Assembly: GCA_014084085.1 (NCBI GenBank)
Contig: NPFB01000008.1
Location: 340,853 to 386,914 of the forward strand
Length of the DNA stretch: 46,062 bases
Source of the DNA: Hondaea fermentalgiana
Taxonomy: Eukaryota; Sar; Bigyra; Thraustochytrida; Thraustochytriidae
Direction: 5' to 3'
A program made the translations under genes and the position numbers. The number at the start of each line of letters is the position of its first letter. The stretch's first letter is position 1. The notes under the pieces were generated by a model, which saw only the letters and a program-made list of their open reading frames with translations, had not been told where the DNA came from and did not search any database. Positions 18,219 to 26,597 of this stretch are shown here, piece after piece.

Positions 18219-19901
18219 ATGGCGGGCGGGGCGGCGGCGGAGGAGGGCGCGACGTACTCGTCGGGGCTCGCGTTCGTGTACGTGTTCAACCTGGTGGTGG
18301 GCTTCGGGGCGCTGACGCTGCCGTCGGTCTTTTACGGAGCCGGCTATGCGCTGGCGAGCGTGTTCATGGGCGTGCTGGGCTCGGTGTCCTTTGCGACGGC
18401 GACCTTTGTGGTGGAGGCCATGGCAGCTGCCAACGCGGTGGACTTTCTTCGGATCGACAAGCGCCATGAAGACCACAAGTACGAGCTGGTCGAGACAGCC
18501 GCAGCAGCAGCACCGACAACCGCCAGCGCCAGCGGAACGAGCCGCGGCGAGCGGCCGAAGCGACGCGGCCGGGCTCTCTCGTATGATATATCCTCTTCTG
18601 CAGAAGCAGCAGGCCAAGAGGCGAGCTCAGGAGAAGCAAAGGGCACGGCCCGCGTCCCCCTCGACGAGGAGGAGTACACGAGGCGACTCGAAGATACGCC
18701 CTTCGAACTACGGCGCAAATTCGAGCTCGGCGACATGGCCAAGCTTCTCTTGGGCGAGACTGCGTACAAAGTCTTGGTGGCGGTGACGGCCGTTTACTTG
18801 TATGGAGATCTCGCCATTTACGCTTCAGCGACGCCAACGACACTGATCTCATTGTTTCCCGGCAAGCGTGACTCGTTCGAGATCCCCGGTCTTGGATTGA
18901 CCATTGAAGTGAATCGCGAATATGCATACAATGCATGGCTGGGGCTTTTTGCGATGGTCGTCGTTCCCTTGTCCTGCCTCAACTTCCAAAAGACCAAGCA
19001 CCTTCAAATCTTCACCTGCACATATCGAAACGTGGCTCTGGTCTCCATGATCATGCTAGCGGCAATTCGATACGAGAGGCACGTGAGTTCGGGCCGTGGC
19101 GCAGTGGACGGGGACGAGCCCGATGTGGACCTGCCAAGTTTTCGTCCCGAGGCGCTTCCGAAGCTCTTTGGTGCTGCGACGTATTCGTTCATGTGTCACC
19201 ATTCATTGCCGTCTATTATCTTTCCCATCGAATCTGTCGCGCGACGAGGTGTCATGAAGATCTTGGCGCTCGACTATGTTGCTATTCTCGTTACCTACAT
19301 GGTGTTGTGCGCGACCGCGTTTCTTGCCTTTGCTTCTTACCAAGAGTTTATTTGCAAGGAGACACCTGATACGTACACGTGCGCAATCCAGAAGATCTAC
19401 ATTCTCAATTTCAGCTCGGGCACGAACCCGTTTTTTGGAGACTTTCTCACGTTGCTGCCGGTCTTTGTATGTTTTACGAACTTTCCCCTCATTGCCATTA
19501 CTACGCGCAACAATCTCACGCCATGGTTTGATTTCGTGCGCGTGCGGGTTTTTGGTGGGGGTGGCGAGACAAGTGCAATCTCGAGCGAAAAGAGGAGGCT
19601 TGTGTACTCGCTGCTCGTGTCTGTGCCTCCAGTGATTGTCGCCTTTTGTATCCACGACGTGAGTCTCATTGTTGAGTTTACCGGCAGCTATGCTGGTTTG
19701 GCCCTCGAGTTTCTCTTTCCGTGCTGGCTCGTTGTTGCGGCGCGCAATCGTGTAGATGCGCTGGACCCCAAGGTCAAGGATGCGAATCCCTTCAAAAGTC
19801 CCTTCCAGTCCAAGTGGGCCGTTTGGATCGTCCTTCTTTGGAGCTTCTTGTCGCTCTCTTTTATCATTTTCCAGCAAATGTTTGGTGATGATGCGGCATG
19901 A
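18219..19901 (+). CDS. TMEM104: TMEM104-type transmembrane transporter (amino-acid transporter superfamily)
   Basis: Polytopic protein of 560 residues with about 11 membrane segments, an orthologue of animal TMEM104, a distant relative of SLC32/36/38 amino-acid transporters whose substrate is not firmly known. Matches along the length include YSSGLAFVYVFNLVVGFGAL at the N-terminus (human: YSSYVGLVYMFNLIVGTGAL), FVVEAMAAANA, VYLYGDLAIYA, QKTKHLQIFT, YSFMCHHSLPSII, LPVFVCFTNFPLIAITTRNN, VPPVIVAFCIHD and TGSYAGLALEF. A longer hydrophilic Ala/Ser/Arg-rich loop (about residues 85-165) separates the first membrane block from the rest. I start at 18219 because MAGGAAAEEGATYSS aligns with the family's start. 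The frame is open for 65 more codons upstream, but that stretch looks like leader sequence. Confidence 0.9.
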   Translation: MAGGAAAEEGATYSSGLAFVYVFNLVVGFGALTLPSVFYGAGYALASVFMGVLGSVSFATATFVVEAMAAANAVDFLRIDKRHEDHKYELVETAAAAAPTTASASGTSRGERPKRRGRALSYDISSSAEAAGQEASSGEAKGTARVPLDEEEYTRRLEDTPFELRRKFELGDMAKLLLGETAYKVLVAVTAVYLYGDLAIYASATPTTLISLFPGKRDSFEIPGLGLTIEVNREYAYNAWLGLFAMVVVPLSCLNFQKTKHLQIFTCTYRNVALVSMIMLAAIRYERHVSSGRGAVDGDEPDVDLPSFRPEALPKLFGAATYSFMCHHSLPSIIFPIESVARRGVMKILALDYVAILVTYMVLCATAFLAFASYQEFICKETPDTYTCAIQKIYILNFSSGTNPFFGDFLTLLPVFVCFTNFPLIAITTRNNLTPWFDFVRVRVFGGGGETSAISSEKRRLVYSLLVSVPPVIVAFCIHDVSLIVEFTGSYAGLALEFLFPCWLVVAARNRVDALDPKVKDANPFKSPFQSKWAVWIVLLWSFLSLSFIIFQQMFGDDAA

Positions 19902-20149
19902 GCAGCATGCCGCCCTTTCGTAGCCTCTACTAGGTCGATGTTTGAATCTGAGCTGAGACGATGAAACAAAAATCAAACCAGAACAAAACAAAACAAAACA
20001 CACCATGATATTGAACTTTGAGCTAACGCGCACCTGTCAATCACTTTTTCGTTTGTTTGTTGCAGAGACTTGTGAGTCGCTCGTTCACTCCTCACCGTGT
20101 GAACGAGATTTGGGAAAATAAAAATAAAAAATGCAAAAAAAAAATTGGT
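19902..20149. other. 3' region of TMEM104-type gene with AAAAC repeats
   Basis: Untranslated-looking sequence with a short AAAAC repeat at 19968-20000. No coding signal is evident. Confidence 0.4.
20135..20144 (-). terminator. Pol III terminator of tRNA-Met copy 1
   Basis: Ten T on the minus strand, five bases after the discriminator base of the tRNA gene. Confidence 0.75.
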
Positions 20150-20254
20150 TGCCAAGGGCGAGACTCGAACTCGCGACCTATTGCTGTCTTTCAAAGATAC
20201 AAGTATCTTAGTTGCTATGAGACAATCGCTACTAACCAACTGAGCCACCTCGGC
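20150..20254 (-). tRNA. tRNA-Met(CAU), elongator type, 30-nt intron (copy 1)
   Basis: On the minus strand, acceptor arm GCCGAGG pairs with CCTTGGC (one G-U), discriminator A. The anticodon stem is ATTGT/GCAAT, with loop CTCATA-A holding anticodon CAT. Next come the five-base variable loop AGGTC and the T arm GCGAG-TTCGAGT-CTCGC. A 30-nt intron (20186..20215) sits at the canonical position after base 37. Box A (TGGCTCAGTTGG) and box B (GTTCGAGTC) are intact. The D stem has only three clean pairs because of one extra base (GTAGC where GAGC would pair fully). G1-C72 and the T loop exclude initiator tRNA. Plant elongator tRNA-Met genes also carry introns here. Confidence 0.9.
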
Positions 20255-21052
20255 TAGAAGCTATTTCGCTTCGTTGGGGTGTTGGAGACGCTACTCATTT
20301 ATATAAGATATGTCCCATTCTCATACGTTCTGCGTGGGTTCTTGTAGCCAGACGAAGACTGGTCAGCTCAGCACCAAAGACCGACGGCTACAGAGTCATT
20401 AAGAATCTACCAAAGTAAATGTAATCCAGGGACACTTTTTCTAAAATAGATAATAGATTATATCAAAATGACGAGAACGACCACTCTCTCTGGAGAATGT
20501 TTCGTAGAGCTGACCGCAATTTGCACGTCAAGAGAAGGAAAAGGGGAACAGCACGTTTGATTAGATTTCTTACAAGCGCACGAGACTAGGACTGCAGGGC
20601 GACTGTGCAGAGGCTTCTGTCTTTGGTTTGTGAATAATAAACAAACTAATGGTCTGGTGCGGCGGCACTTGTGTTTGTTGAATTCAGAATTTAGTGTTGA
20701 AAAGGGGTTTTGTCGTCTGACAACCCAGCGCAGTCAGCTGTCTGCTTATAACCATCTTTCATGCAAGCAGTGAAAGCTTGCAGTCGCTTCTATTTTTTAA
20801 TTTTTCGCCCAGTCCACGTGAGCTTTTCGCACTATCATCCGCAACTTGAAGGGAATCTCACAATTCAACGCGCGTCAGGTTTGACTTTAGACTTCACGTT
20901 TGTCGAAGAAGTTAGGCTGGCCCTGAGTTTGGCGTTCCGCGTGGCGCTTAGCTGCTTGCCTTTCTTTTCTTCCGCCTGTCGCAAGGCGCACAACGCGAGA
21001 GGACGGCTCCAGAGCCCATTGACGGCCGCAGCGATCGTCCACCCAACTGCCT
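20255..21052. other. Spacer between tRNA copies 1 and 2
   Basis: About 800 bases of lower-G+C sequence with no reading frame that looks coding and no further tRNA-like fold that I could find. Confidence 0.45.
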
Positions 21053-21157
21053 GCCGAGGTGGCTCAGTTGGTTAGTAGCGATTGTCTCATAGCATCAAAG
21101 GTAGATCTACCTTCGAAAGACAGCAATAGGTCGCGAGTTCGAGTCTCGCCCTTGGCA
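21053..21157 (+). tRNA. tRNA-Met(CAU), elongator type, 30-nt intron (copy 2)
   Basis: The mature part is identical to the other two copies: the same acceptor, anticodon and T stems, the same short D stem, and anticodon CAT. The intron (21092..21121) differs from the others but keeps its length and its internal hairpin. Here the stem is AAGGTA/TACCTT around GATC, against AAGATA/TATCTT in copy 1, which is a compensated base pair. Confidence 0.9.
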
Positions 21158-21160
21158 TCC

Positions 21161-21174
21161 TTTTTTATTTTTTT
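21161..21174 (+). terminator. Pol III terminator of tRNA-Met copy 2
   Basis: T6 and T7 runs separated by one A, starting four bases after the tRNA end. The GCAT that follows is shared with the flanks of the other copies. Confidence 0.7.
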
Positions 21175-21236
21175 GCATTCTATCATCCTGGATGTGCCTG
21201 TGACTCAAGTGAACCCTGTGGCCGCAACTCTGACAA

Positions 21237-21341
21237 GCCGAGGTGGCTCAGTTGGTTAGTAGCGATTGTCTCATAGCACCTGAGATACTTGTATCTTTGA
21301 AAGACAGCAATAGGTCGCGAGTTCGAGTCTCGCCCTTGGCA
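21237..21341 (+). tRNA. tRNA-Met(CAU), elongator type, 30-nt intron (copy 3)
   Basis: Third copy, 80 bases after copy 2 and in the same direction. The exon sequence is identical to copies 1 and 2. The intron (21276..21305) has the stem GAGATA/TATCTT around CTTG, with a G-U pair at its base, and shares the TTTGAAAGAC 3' end with copy 1. The intron is closer to copy 1, which lies on the opposite strand, than to adjacent copy 2. Confidence 0.9.
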
Positions 21342-21343
21342 AC

Positions 21344-21357
21344 TTTTTTTTTTTTTT
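21344..21357 (+). terminator. Pol III terminator of tRNA-Met copy 3
   Basis: Run of 14 T starting three bases after the discriminator base. Confidence 0.75.
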
Positions 21358-21501
21358 GCATATTTTTTGGTTCTGGAAAGGGGAACGAGAGTTGGGGTTG
21401 GAGAGGGCGGGCTCGTGCGCTTTTGAAGACGGCAAAGCAAGGCTCATGAGCACGGCGATCTACTCATTTTGCACAATCTTGTATGATTGGAATTGGAAAA
21501 G

Positions 21502-21620
21502 GCTTGTTTGTATGTTTGTTGGTTTGTATGTTTGTTGGTTTGTTTGTTGGTTGGTTTGTTTGTTGGTTGGTTGGTTTGTTGGTTTGTTTGTGTGTTTGTT
21601 TGTTTGTTTGTTGGTTTGTG
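21502..21620. repeat. GTTT/GGTT tetranucleotide microsatellite
   Basis: Imperfect array of TTTG units with interspersed TTGG, nearly 120 bases. Its reverse-complement type (CAAA) recurs at 30150-30230. Confidence 0.9.
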
Positions 21621-23055
21621 CAACGACTTTTATTGTTTTTGCGAGAAAGAGCTTGGAAAATGAGCAGTCTTGCGTCCTTCAGGAGTCTACTGTCTGTATG
21701 GGTCTGCGTTCCTTATGGTCATTTCTGCTTCGCTGCAAGCAACAAGTATCATGCCACATGATCAAAACCTTGCTGACCATAAGAGTGATGTTCGCGTAAC
21801 AGACTTCTCACTCGATCATTCTCAAATCCTGCCTGCTCATATTCACTCAATGAAAACAACATGAAGAAAAGAGTTTGGCTGCAAATGTTATTTCGAGTCA
21901 TGAGCAAGCTCTTTTCTTCAAAGAAATTGACAAATCATCATCAACACTGCGCTTTGTCTGCTTGCCGGCTTCGATTTGCCGGAGCACTTAATAATTAAAT
22001 CGTCTCGAAGACCCGATTTTCTTTCTTAGACGTTCTCAGTGTTCAGGTTCCCTCGATGCAATTTCCCAGCTCGACAGAAACCGTGCTGAGCGTAGAATGG
22101 AAGGCGTTGGTGACGCGACCCGATGCGTAGGACGCTTTGGTAAATTGGTGTAACTGTCGGCGTGACACGCCAGTTGATCGCTGCGCCATCTAGTTCCCGT
22201 TCTCTCTCATACTAGGAAGGAGAGAATAGAGTAAGGAGGTTTCAATTTCTGGTCTGCTGTGCCCAAAGTAGGCCAACTTAGTATCACGATTTCTGATTGC
22301 GATCCCCGTACTTGGGGAACCGGTAGGGTGGGTCCGCAGGTTTTGTTTTGAGAAAGTGTAAACGATGAGTAGGCCTAGCTTTTGAGCTTTGAACCGGGCC
22401 TAAGGTGCAATCATTCGCCTCTTCTTCACGGGTTTTCATGAGATTTTAGAAGTGCGAATTGATAGGCTCCCAGCCCCTTGGGTGGTCAATAGACTCGGCT
22501 TGTTCGCCCAGATTCGCATCGAGTCGAGTGCAGGCGCGCACCAACCACCGTCTGTCGAGACGGATCCAGTCTTGCTACAGCTTGATCATGCATGACTGAC
22601 CTTGAAAACGTGATATAAACAAATTCGCACAATTTCGTGATATACGCTCGGCGCTCATGAAAGAAGACAGCATGGACCCAACGAGGTCCCACGAGACCGG
22701 CGCGGTGGGGACCGGATCTGAATTCATGACCGCCTCGCCCGCGCCGTCTGCGCCGCCACGAAGCGGACAGCTTCTTCGCTCTGCTTTCCCGTGCCCTGCC
22801 GGCTCTCCCCCATCTCCGAGGCCCGCCTCAAGCCCCGCCTCCTGCTCGAACCGGTCCTCTGAGCGGTTCTCGCGGCCGCGCTCGAGAGCGCGGGACCCAG
22901 TCGAGAGCGCGGCGCGAGCTTCGAGCCACCCACCCTTCGAGAGCGCTTTGCGCGCGCACTGTCACGAAAACCGCGACTAACCATTACTTGGCGACTAATC
23001 CCAAAATCGTGATACAACCTCGACACGGCAAGGCGAGCAGAACCCGAACTCGCTC

Positions 23056-24669
23056 TTGACGCTGCGCTCTCGATCTCGCGCGCGCGAGGAGAACTGGACA
23101 CGAGGACTTCACGAAGGTCAGCTGGACCCCGCGGAGAGGGATTGCGCCGGCAGGGAGAAGGGTGTAGCTGAGAACCTGCGTTCTGCAGGAACCGTCGCGG
23201 AGACCCCGAACCCCCCACCCACCCGCTCGGAAGCGACGGAGAGCGTTTGCGGCTGGGCGAAGGAAAGCGGAGAAGAAGACAGCAAATCTCGAACTCCGCG
23301 GCTGCTCTGGGGCAGAAGCAGGATCGGTCCGTCATCAGCCGAGGCTCGTCCGGGAAGTATAAAGGAGGAGAGTTTCATGATGTCGACCACGAGGACGTAC
23401 AGATGCGGCGGCGCGGCATGGCAAATGGGCGCAGAGCGTCGAGAAGCTGGCGCTGGAGATGACTTTGCGACGCATGGCACGAAGCGAGACGCCGACGGAG
23501 ACATGGCCTGCGGCAAGGCGAAGAGGATCAAAATGGAACCCGAGCAGCACGTCCAGGTCAAGGTACAGTCTTCGGATGGTGCCAAGAACGTGGTGAGGTC
23601 AGACGCGGAACCTGAAACGGAACCTGCAGAGACGGAGACAACTCGAGCCCCCACATGTGGCACGAATGAGGAGGCCACCGCACAACACTCTGTCGTCCAC
23701 GTGCCAGAACCAACCGAGCTAGATGTCGAAACTTTTGTGACGAGCAGCATCATTGCGGAGGCGCTTTCTTCCGAAGGCGAGAAGATCATGAAAAAACTCA
23801 AGTCAGCCGCGAAGAAGACGGATTTGCAGATTCGCATGCAATTTGCGCTAGAGAATGGCGATTTGGGCGAGGACCGGCTCGCAATCTCGGTCACCACCGT
23901 TCCAGCATGCACAGACACGCAAAAGATTCTTGATGAATTCCGCGATAAACTGAGCCGGATGGAATGGCTTGACTTATGGGAAAATTCTTTGCACATGGCC
24001 ATGCGCAAGAAACATACCGCTGCAAAGACAAATGGGTATCTGGAAGTCTTCCCGGGTTCTAAGCGTTGGAATTCTGTCGAGAAATGTACGCTTGAAGGCG
24101 GCGTTCGCATTGATGAAAACAATACTCAAATGCTGAAAATCAAGCGCATCCAGAGGGTTCACAACCCGTACCGAGAGGTCTTGTATCGCAGCAACTGCGT
24201 CGCACTGAAGTTCAAGCCTGGGTTCAAAGCGGTCAATGAACGTTGGCTGTTCCACGGCACGAGTACTAATAACCCCAGCGGGGTTTGTCTCGGATCCGAA
24301 GGATTCGATCCTCGTGTCTGCAAAGAGACAAACCGCATTGGACGCTCCATTCACTTTTGCCTTCGTGCGAATGTGCCGGCGGTTCACTATGCGCACAAGA
24401 TGTCCGATGAGGAACATCAAATCATTCTTGCGCGAGTCGCTTGTGGAAACCTTTGCAGTGTGCCGAACTACACAAAACGGGTACGACCTCCTTGCATTGG
24501 CAAGGAAACTCCATACAGCCTTTACGACTCGGTTCTTAATCGTGTCCGAACTTATGTCGATGCTGAAGAGTCGAACTTCATTGGCATCTTTGATGCGCAC
24601 CAGGCCATGCCAGACTACCTCATCACTTTTGAGCCTGTTCCAAAGATTTGTTTTGGCCAAAAGAAGTGA
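23056..24669 (+). CDS. PARP-type ADP-ribosyltransferase domain protein with atypical H-H-L triad
   Basis: Protein of 537 residues. The front half is hydrophilic and probably disordered, with a basic KAKRIK nuclear-localisation-like stretch. A WWE-like or helical linker lies near 225-390, and a PARP catalytic fold occupies about 340-530. Catalytic landmarks are WLFHGTS (H400, the NAD+-binding His), GRSIHFCL (H433 where most PARPs have the Tyr of YFA), ILARVACGN, SLYDSV, and MPDYLITF with Leu522 at the third-triad position. Leu there, rather than Glu, is typical of mono-ADP-ribosyltransferases such as PARP15. Tyr-to-His is unusual and could reduce or abolish activity. The start is uncertain: ATGs at 23056 and 23377 are both possible, and a TATAAAG lies at about 23357. 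No intron is needed. Confidence 0.83.
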   Translation: MTLRSRSRAREENWTRGLHEGQLDPAERDCAGREKGVAENLRSAGTVAETPNPPPTRSEATESVCGWAKESGEEDSKSRTPRLLWGRSRIGPSSAEARPGSIKEESFMMSTTRTYRCGGAAWQMGAERREAGAGDDFATHGTKRDADGDMACGKAKRIKMEPEQHVQVKVQSSDGAKNVVRSDAEPETEPAETETTRAPTCGTNEEATAQHSVVHVPEPTELDVETFVTSSIIAEALSSEGEKIMKKLKSAAKKTDLQIRMQFALENGDLGEDRLAISVTTVPACTDTQKILDEFRDKLSRMEWLDLWENSLHMAMRKKHTAAKTNGYLEVFPGSKRWNSVEKCTLEGGVRIDENNTQMLKIKRIQRVHNPYREVLYRSNCVALKFKPGFKAVNERWLFHGTSTNNPSGVCLGSEGFDPRVCKETNRIGRSIHFCLRANVPAVHYAHKMSDEEHQIILARVACGNLCSVPNYTKRVRPPCIGKETPYSLYDSVLNRVRTYVDAEESNFIGIFDAHQAMPDYLITFEPVPKICFGQKK

Positions 24670-25398
24670 GTCAACAAGTTCTGCAATTGTGCAAAAGATG
24701 GAAGCTCGCTTAGAATCGATCGACCTTCTGGAAGCATCACCCAAGAGACGGACTTGGCAAGCCCTTTCCTCCTCTTTCCCCTCCCCCTTGCGAGAAAAAC
24801 ATGACTCGCAACAGCAACCAACTACATCAACAACAATAGGAGGAAAACGTGCGGGCTGCGAGAAGCAGAGAACAAGATTCCGCTTCACCAACGACAAAGC
24901 AACGTTACACGCAAGAGTCAAAGCAACAAAAGGCGAAATTTGTTTACTTTCCTCAAAGTAAAGTTGACGAATGGCAGTAGTGCCGTCAAACTCTGTGTTT
25001 AGTCTAACAAACAATCTGTTTAACAATTTGAATTCCTGCTTCTTTCTTGTTTCTTATTCTTCACTTTCAAGTCGATACCCCATAAAGTTTAAGACGACGA
25101 AGTGGCATCTATTCACTGACGCTATAATTTGTCTTCACATCATGTTATACTTGCTCTTCTCTTTCGCATCCCAGCTCTTCACTGCAGCTTCCTTTTCTTC
25201 CCCATTAGCTTTGGCTTACGCTTGTACGTAGCCTTCACAATCCGAGGGTCACTACAAAGATAAAATTACTTTCCAACGGCTATTTTTCTTTTTTCCTCTC
25301 AAGCATGCCACGGACAGAGCAAGACCATTTGGACGACTGACGGATTGACGGTCCGACTGATTGGCTCATTTTACCAGCCATCAGAGCGCCTCTTGACC
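24670..25398. other. Spacer between PARP-type and RING genes
   Basis: Mixed sequence. A pyrimidine tract (CTATTTTTCTTTTTTCCTCTCAAG, about 25277-25302) resembles a 3' splice site, and the frame after it stays open into the RING gene's first exon. The RING transcript may therefore have a further upstream intron. I could not identify a matching coding exon. Confidence 0.4.
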
Positions 25399-26490
25399 AT
25401 GCTTCGCGAGGTGGAGAAACGACGCGAACGAGTAAGTTCTCGCAAGAGAGACACAGAGCGCGCGAGGGAGAGTGTACGCACTTGCGCTCCTCGGTTTTCG
25501 ACAATATAACTTACGCAGGGATGATCAAAGTGGCTTCGAGATCGTGCCGAGGAGGCCAAAGTCAAAAAGAATGCGACGCGTAGTAAGAAAATAAAATCAT
25601 CTGCCACGGCCACGCCAATGACATTGCGTGGTCCTGCCAAAGGTAAAAAGTCCCGAGTCGTCCCAACACAGCCGCCCGTGTCGACGCCACCAGAGCCCAA
25701 TTCCCAAACACGTGCCATCTTGCAAGATGTTCCGGCAACAACGAGCAATAATAATCCAGCCGAGCACTTGCAAACGTATCTTTCCTCGCAGCTCATGAGT
25801 CACAGCTGCCCAATATGCTATGAGCTGATGCGCGGCGACGCGCGAGCCCCGGTTCTCGTTTTTGGCTGTGGTCACTCCTTTTGTAAAGGGTGCCTGCAGC
25901 GCTACTGTGTCGACAGTCAGGCAGACGGGGTCCTGGGCTCATGTCCTGTCTGCAACGAGAAAATTCAATCTTGGGCTGTGAACCAAAGTTTACAAATTAT
26001 TATCGAGAGCTTTCTACAAAGCCGCGCCCACCATCTGCATCATCGACGGCCCGAATCGTCCGCCGCATCACAGGATTCCCTGCAGCGAAGTTCCCGAAGC
26101 GAAAATGCAGGTCGAGGCAGTGTCGAGTATCGCGATACTCTATCCGCGCTTGAGACGCGAATCCGCATACTTGACAACCAACGCGCTGGCGCAGGGGAGA
26201 TGAAGAAGCGTGCCGCGCAAAAGTGCCAAGCTTTTCACACGGCACAAGCGTCTCTTGCTGCTGAAGAAAAGGTCGCACAGGAAGCAGTCGAAGCAGCACA
26301 GGCGCAGCTTAATCTCGTGCGCCAGCACATGCGCGACCAAGAAGCAAAGGCCGCTCAGGCATTGCAGGAGGAGCAGCTTGCAGCGGAAAAACTTCGCATG
26401 ATAGACACTTCCCTCGCTGACCTGCGCCTCGAACATGACAAGATATCACTGCTTTTACAAGCAACCAACGCCGCCAACTCTACAAAGTAG
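25399..26490 (+). CDS. RING-finger protein with coiled coil, probable E3 ubiquitin ligase
   Basis: Model: exon 1 25399..25431, intron 25432..25530 (99 nt, GTAAGT donor, CAAAG acceptor), exon 2 25531..26490, giving 330 residues. A clean C3HC4 RING (C104, C107, C124, H126, C129, C132, C149, C152) should bind two zinc ions and recruit an E2 enzyme. Downstream, an Ala/Gln/Glu-rich coiled coil covers about 215-325. The upstream part is basic (VKKNATRSKKIK). The splice is inferred because the frame upstream of the ATG at 25618 reads coherent charged sequence back to 25531 and then meets a stop, while exon 1 joins in frame (KRRER then WLRDR). A better-looking CGCAG acceptor at 25518 would leave a stop in frame and force the start at 25618 (290 residues). 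The substrate is unknown. Confidence 0.82.
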
Positions 26491-26597
26491 GCAGTTACAT
26501 ATCGTCGATTCAAGCAAAGAGAAGCGTCATGTGCAGTGGGACGTTTCGTTTGACTGACAAATTGATTGATTGACTGACTGCCTGGCTGGCTACGAGC

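Larger units (their letters stand above)
21342..23055. other. Long spacer between tRNA cluster and PARP-type gene
   Basis: About 1.7 kb. It contains the copy-3 terminator, the GTTT-rich microsatellite (21502-21620) and then mixed-composition sequence. From about 22,700 it becomes G+C-rich, as other promoter regions in this window do. I looked for snRNA starts, further tRNA arms and split coding exons and saw none that I could support. Confidence 0.45.

Noticed and set aside
17156..18469. Plus-strand open frame of 437 codons crossing the WD40-like gene and the TMEM104 start
   Set aside because: It overlaps segments with clear propeller and transporter sequence in other frames and reads Arg/Pro/Ser-rich text, as expected from G+C-rich DNA with few stops.
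22657..22980. Plus-strand 107-codon Ser/Pro/Arg-rich frame
   Set aside because: Composition-driven frame in the G+C-rich leader of the PARP-type gene; no motif or homology.
23974..25026. Minus-strand open frame of 350 codons opposite the PARP-type gene
   Set aside because: It is the antisense of a strongly coding region with PARP motifs on the plus strand, and its translation resembles no family.
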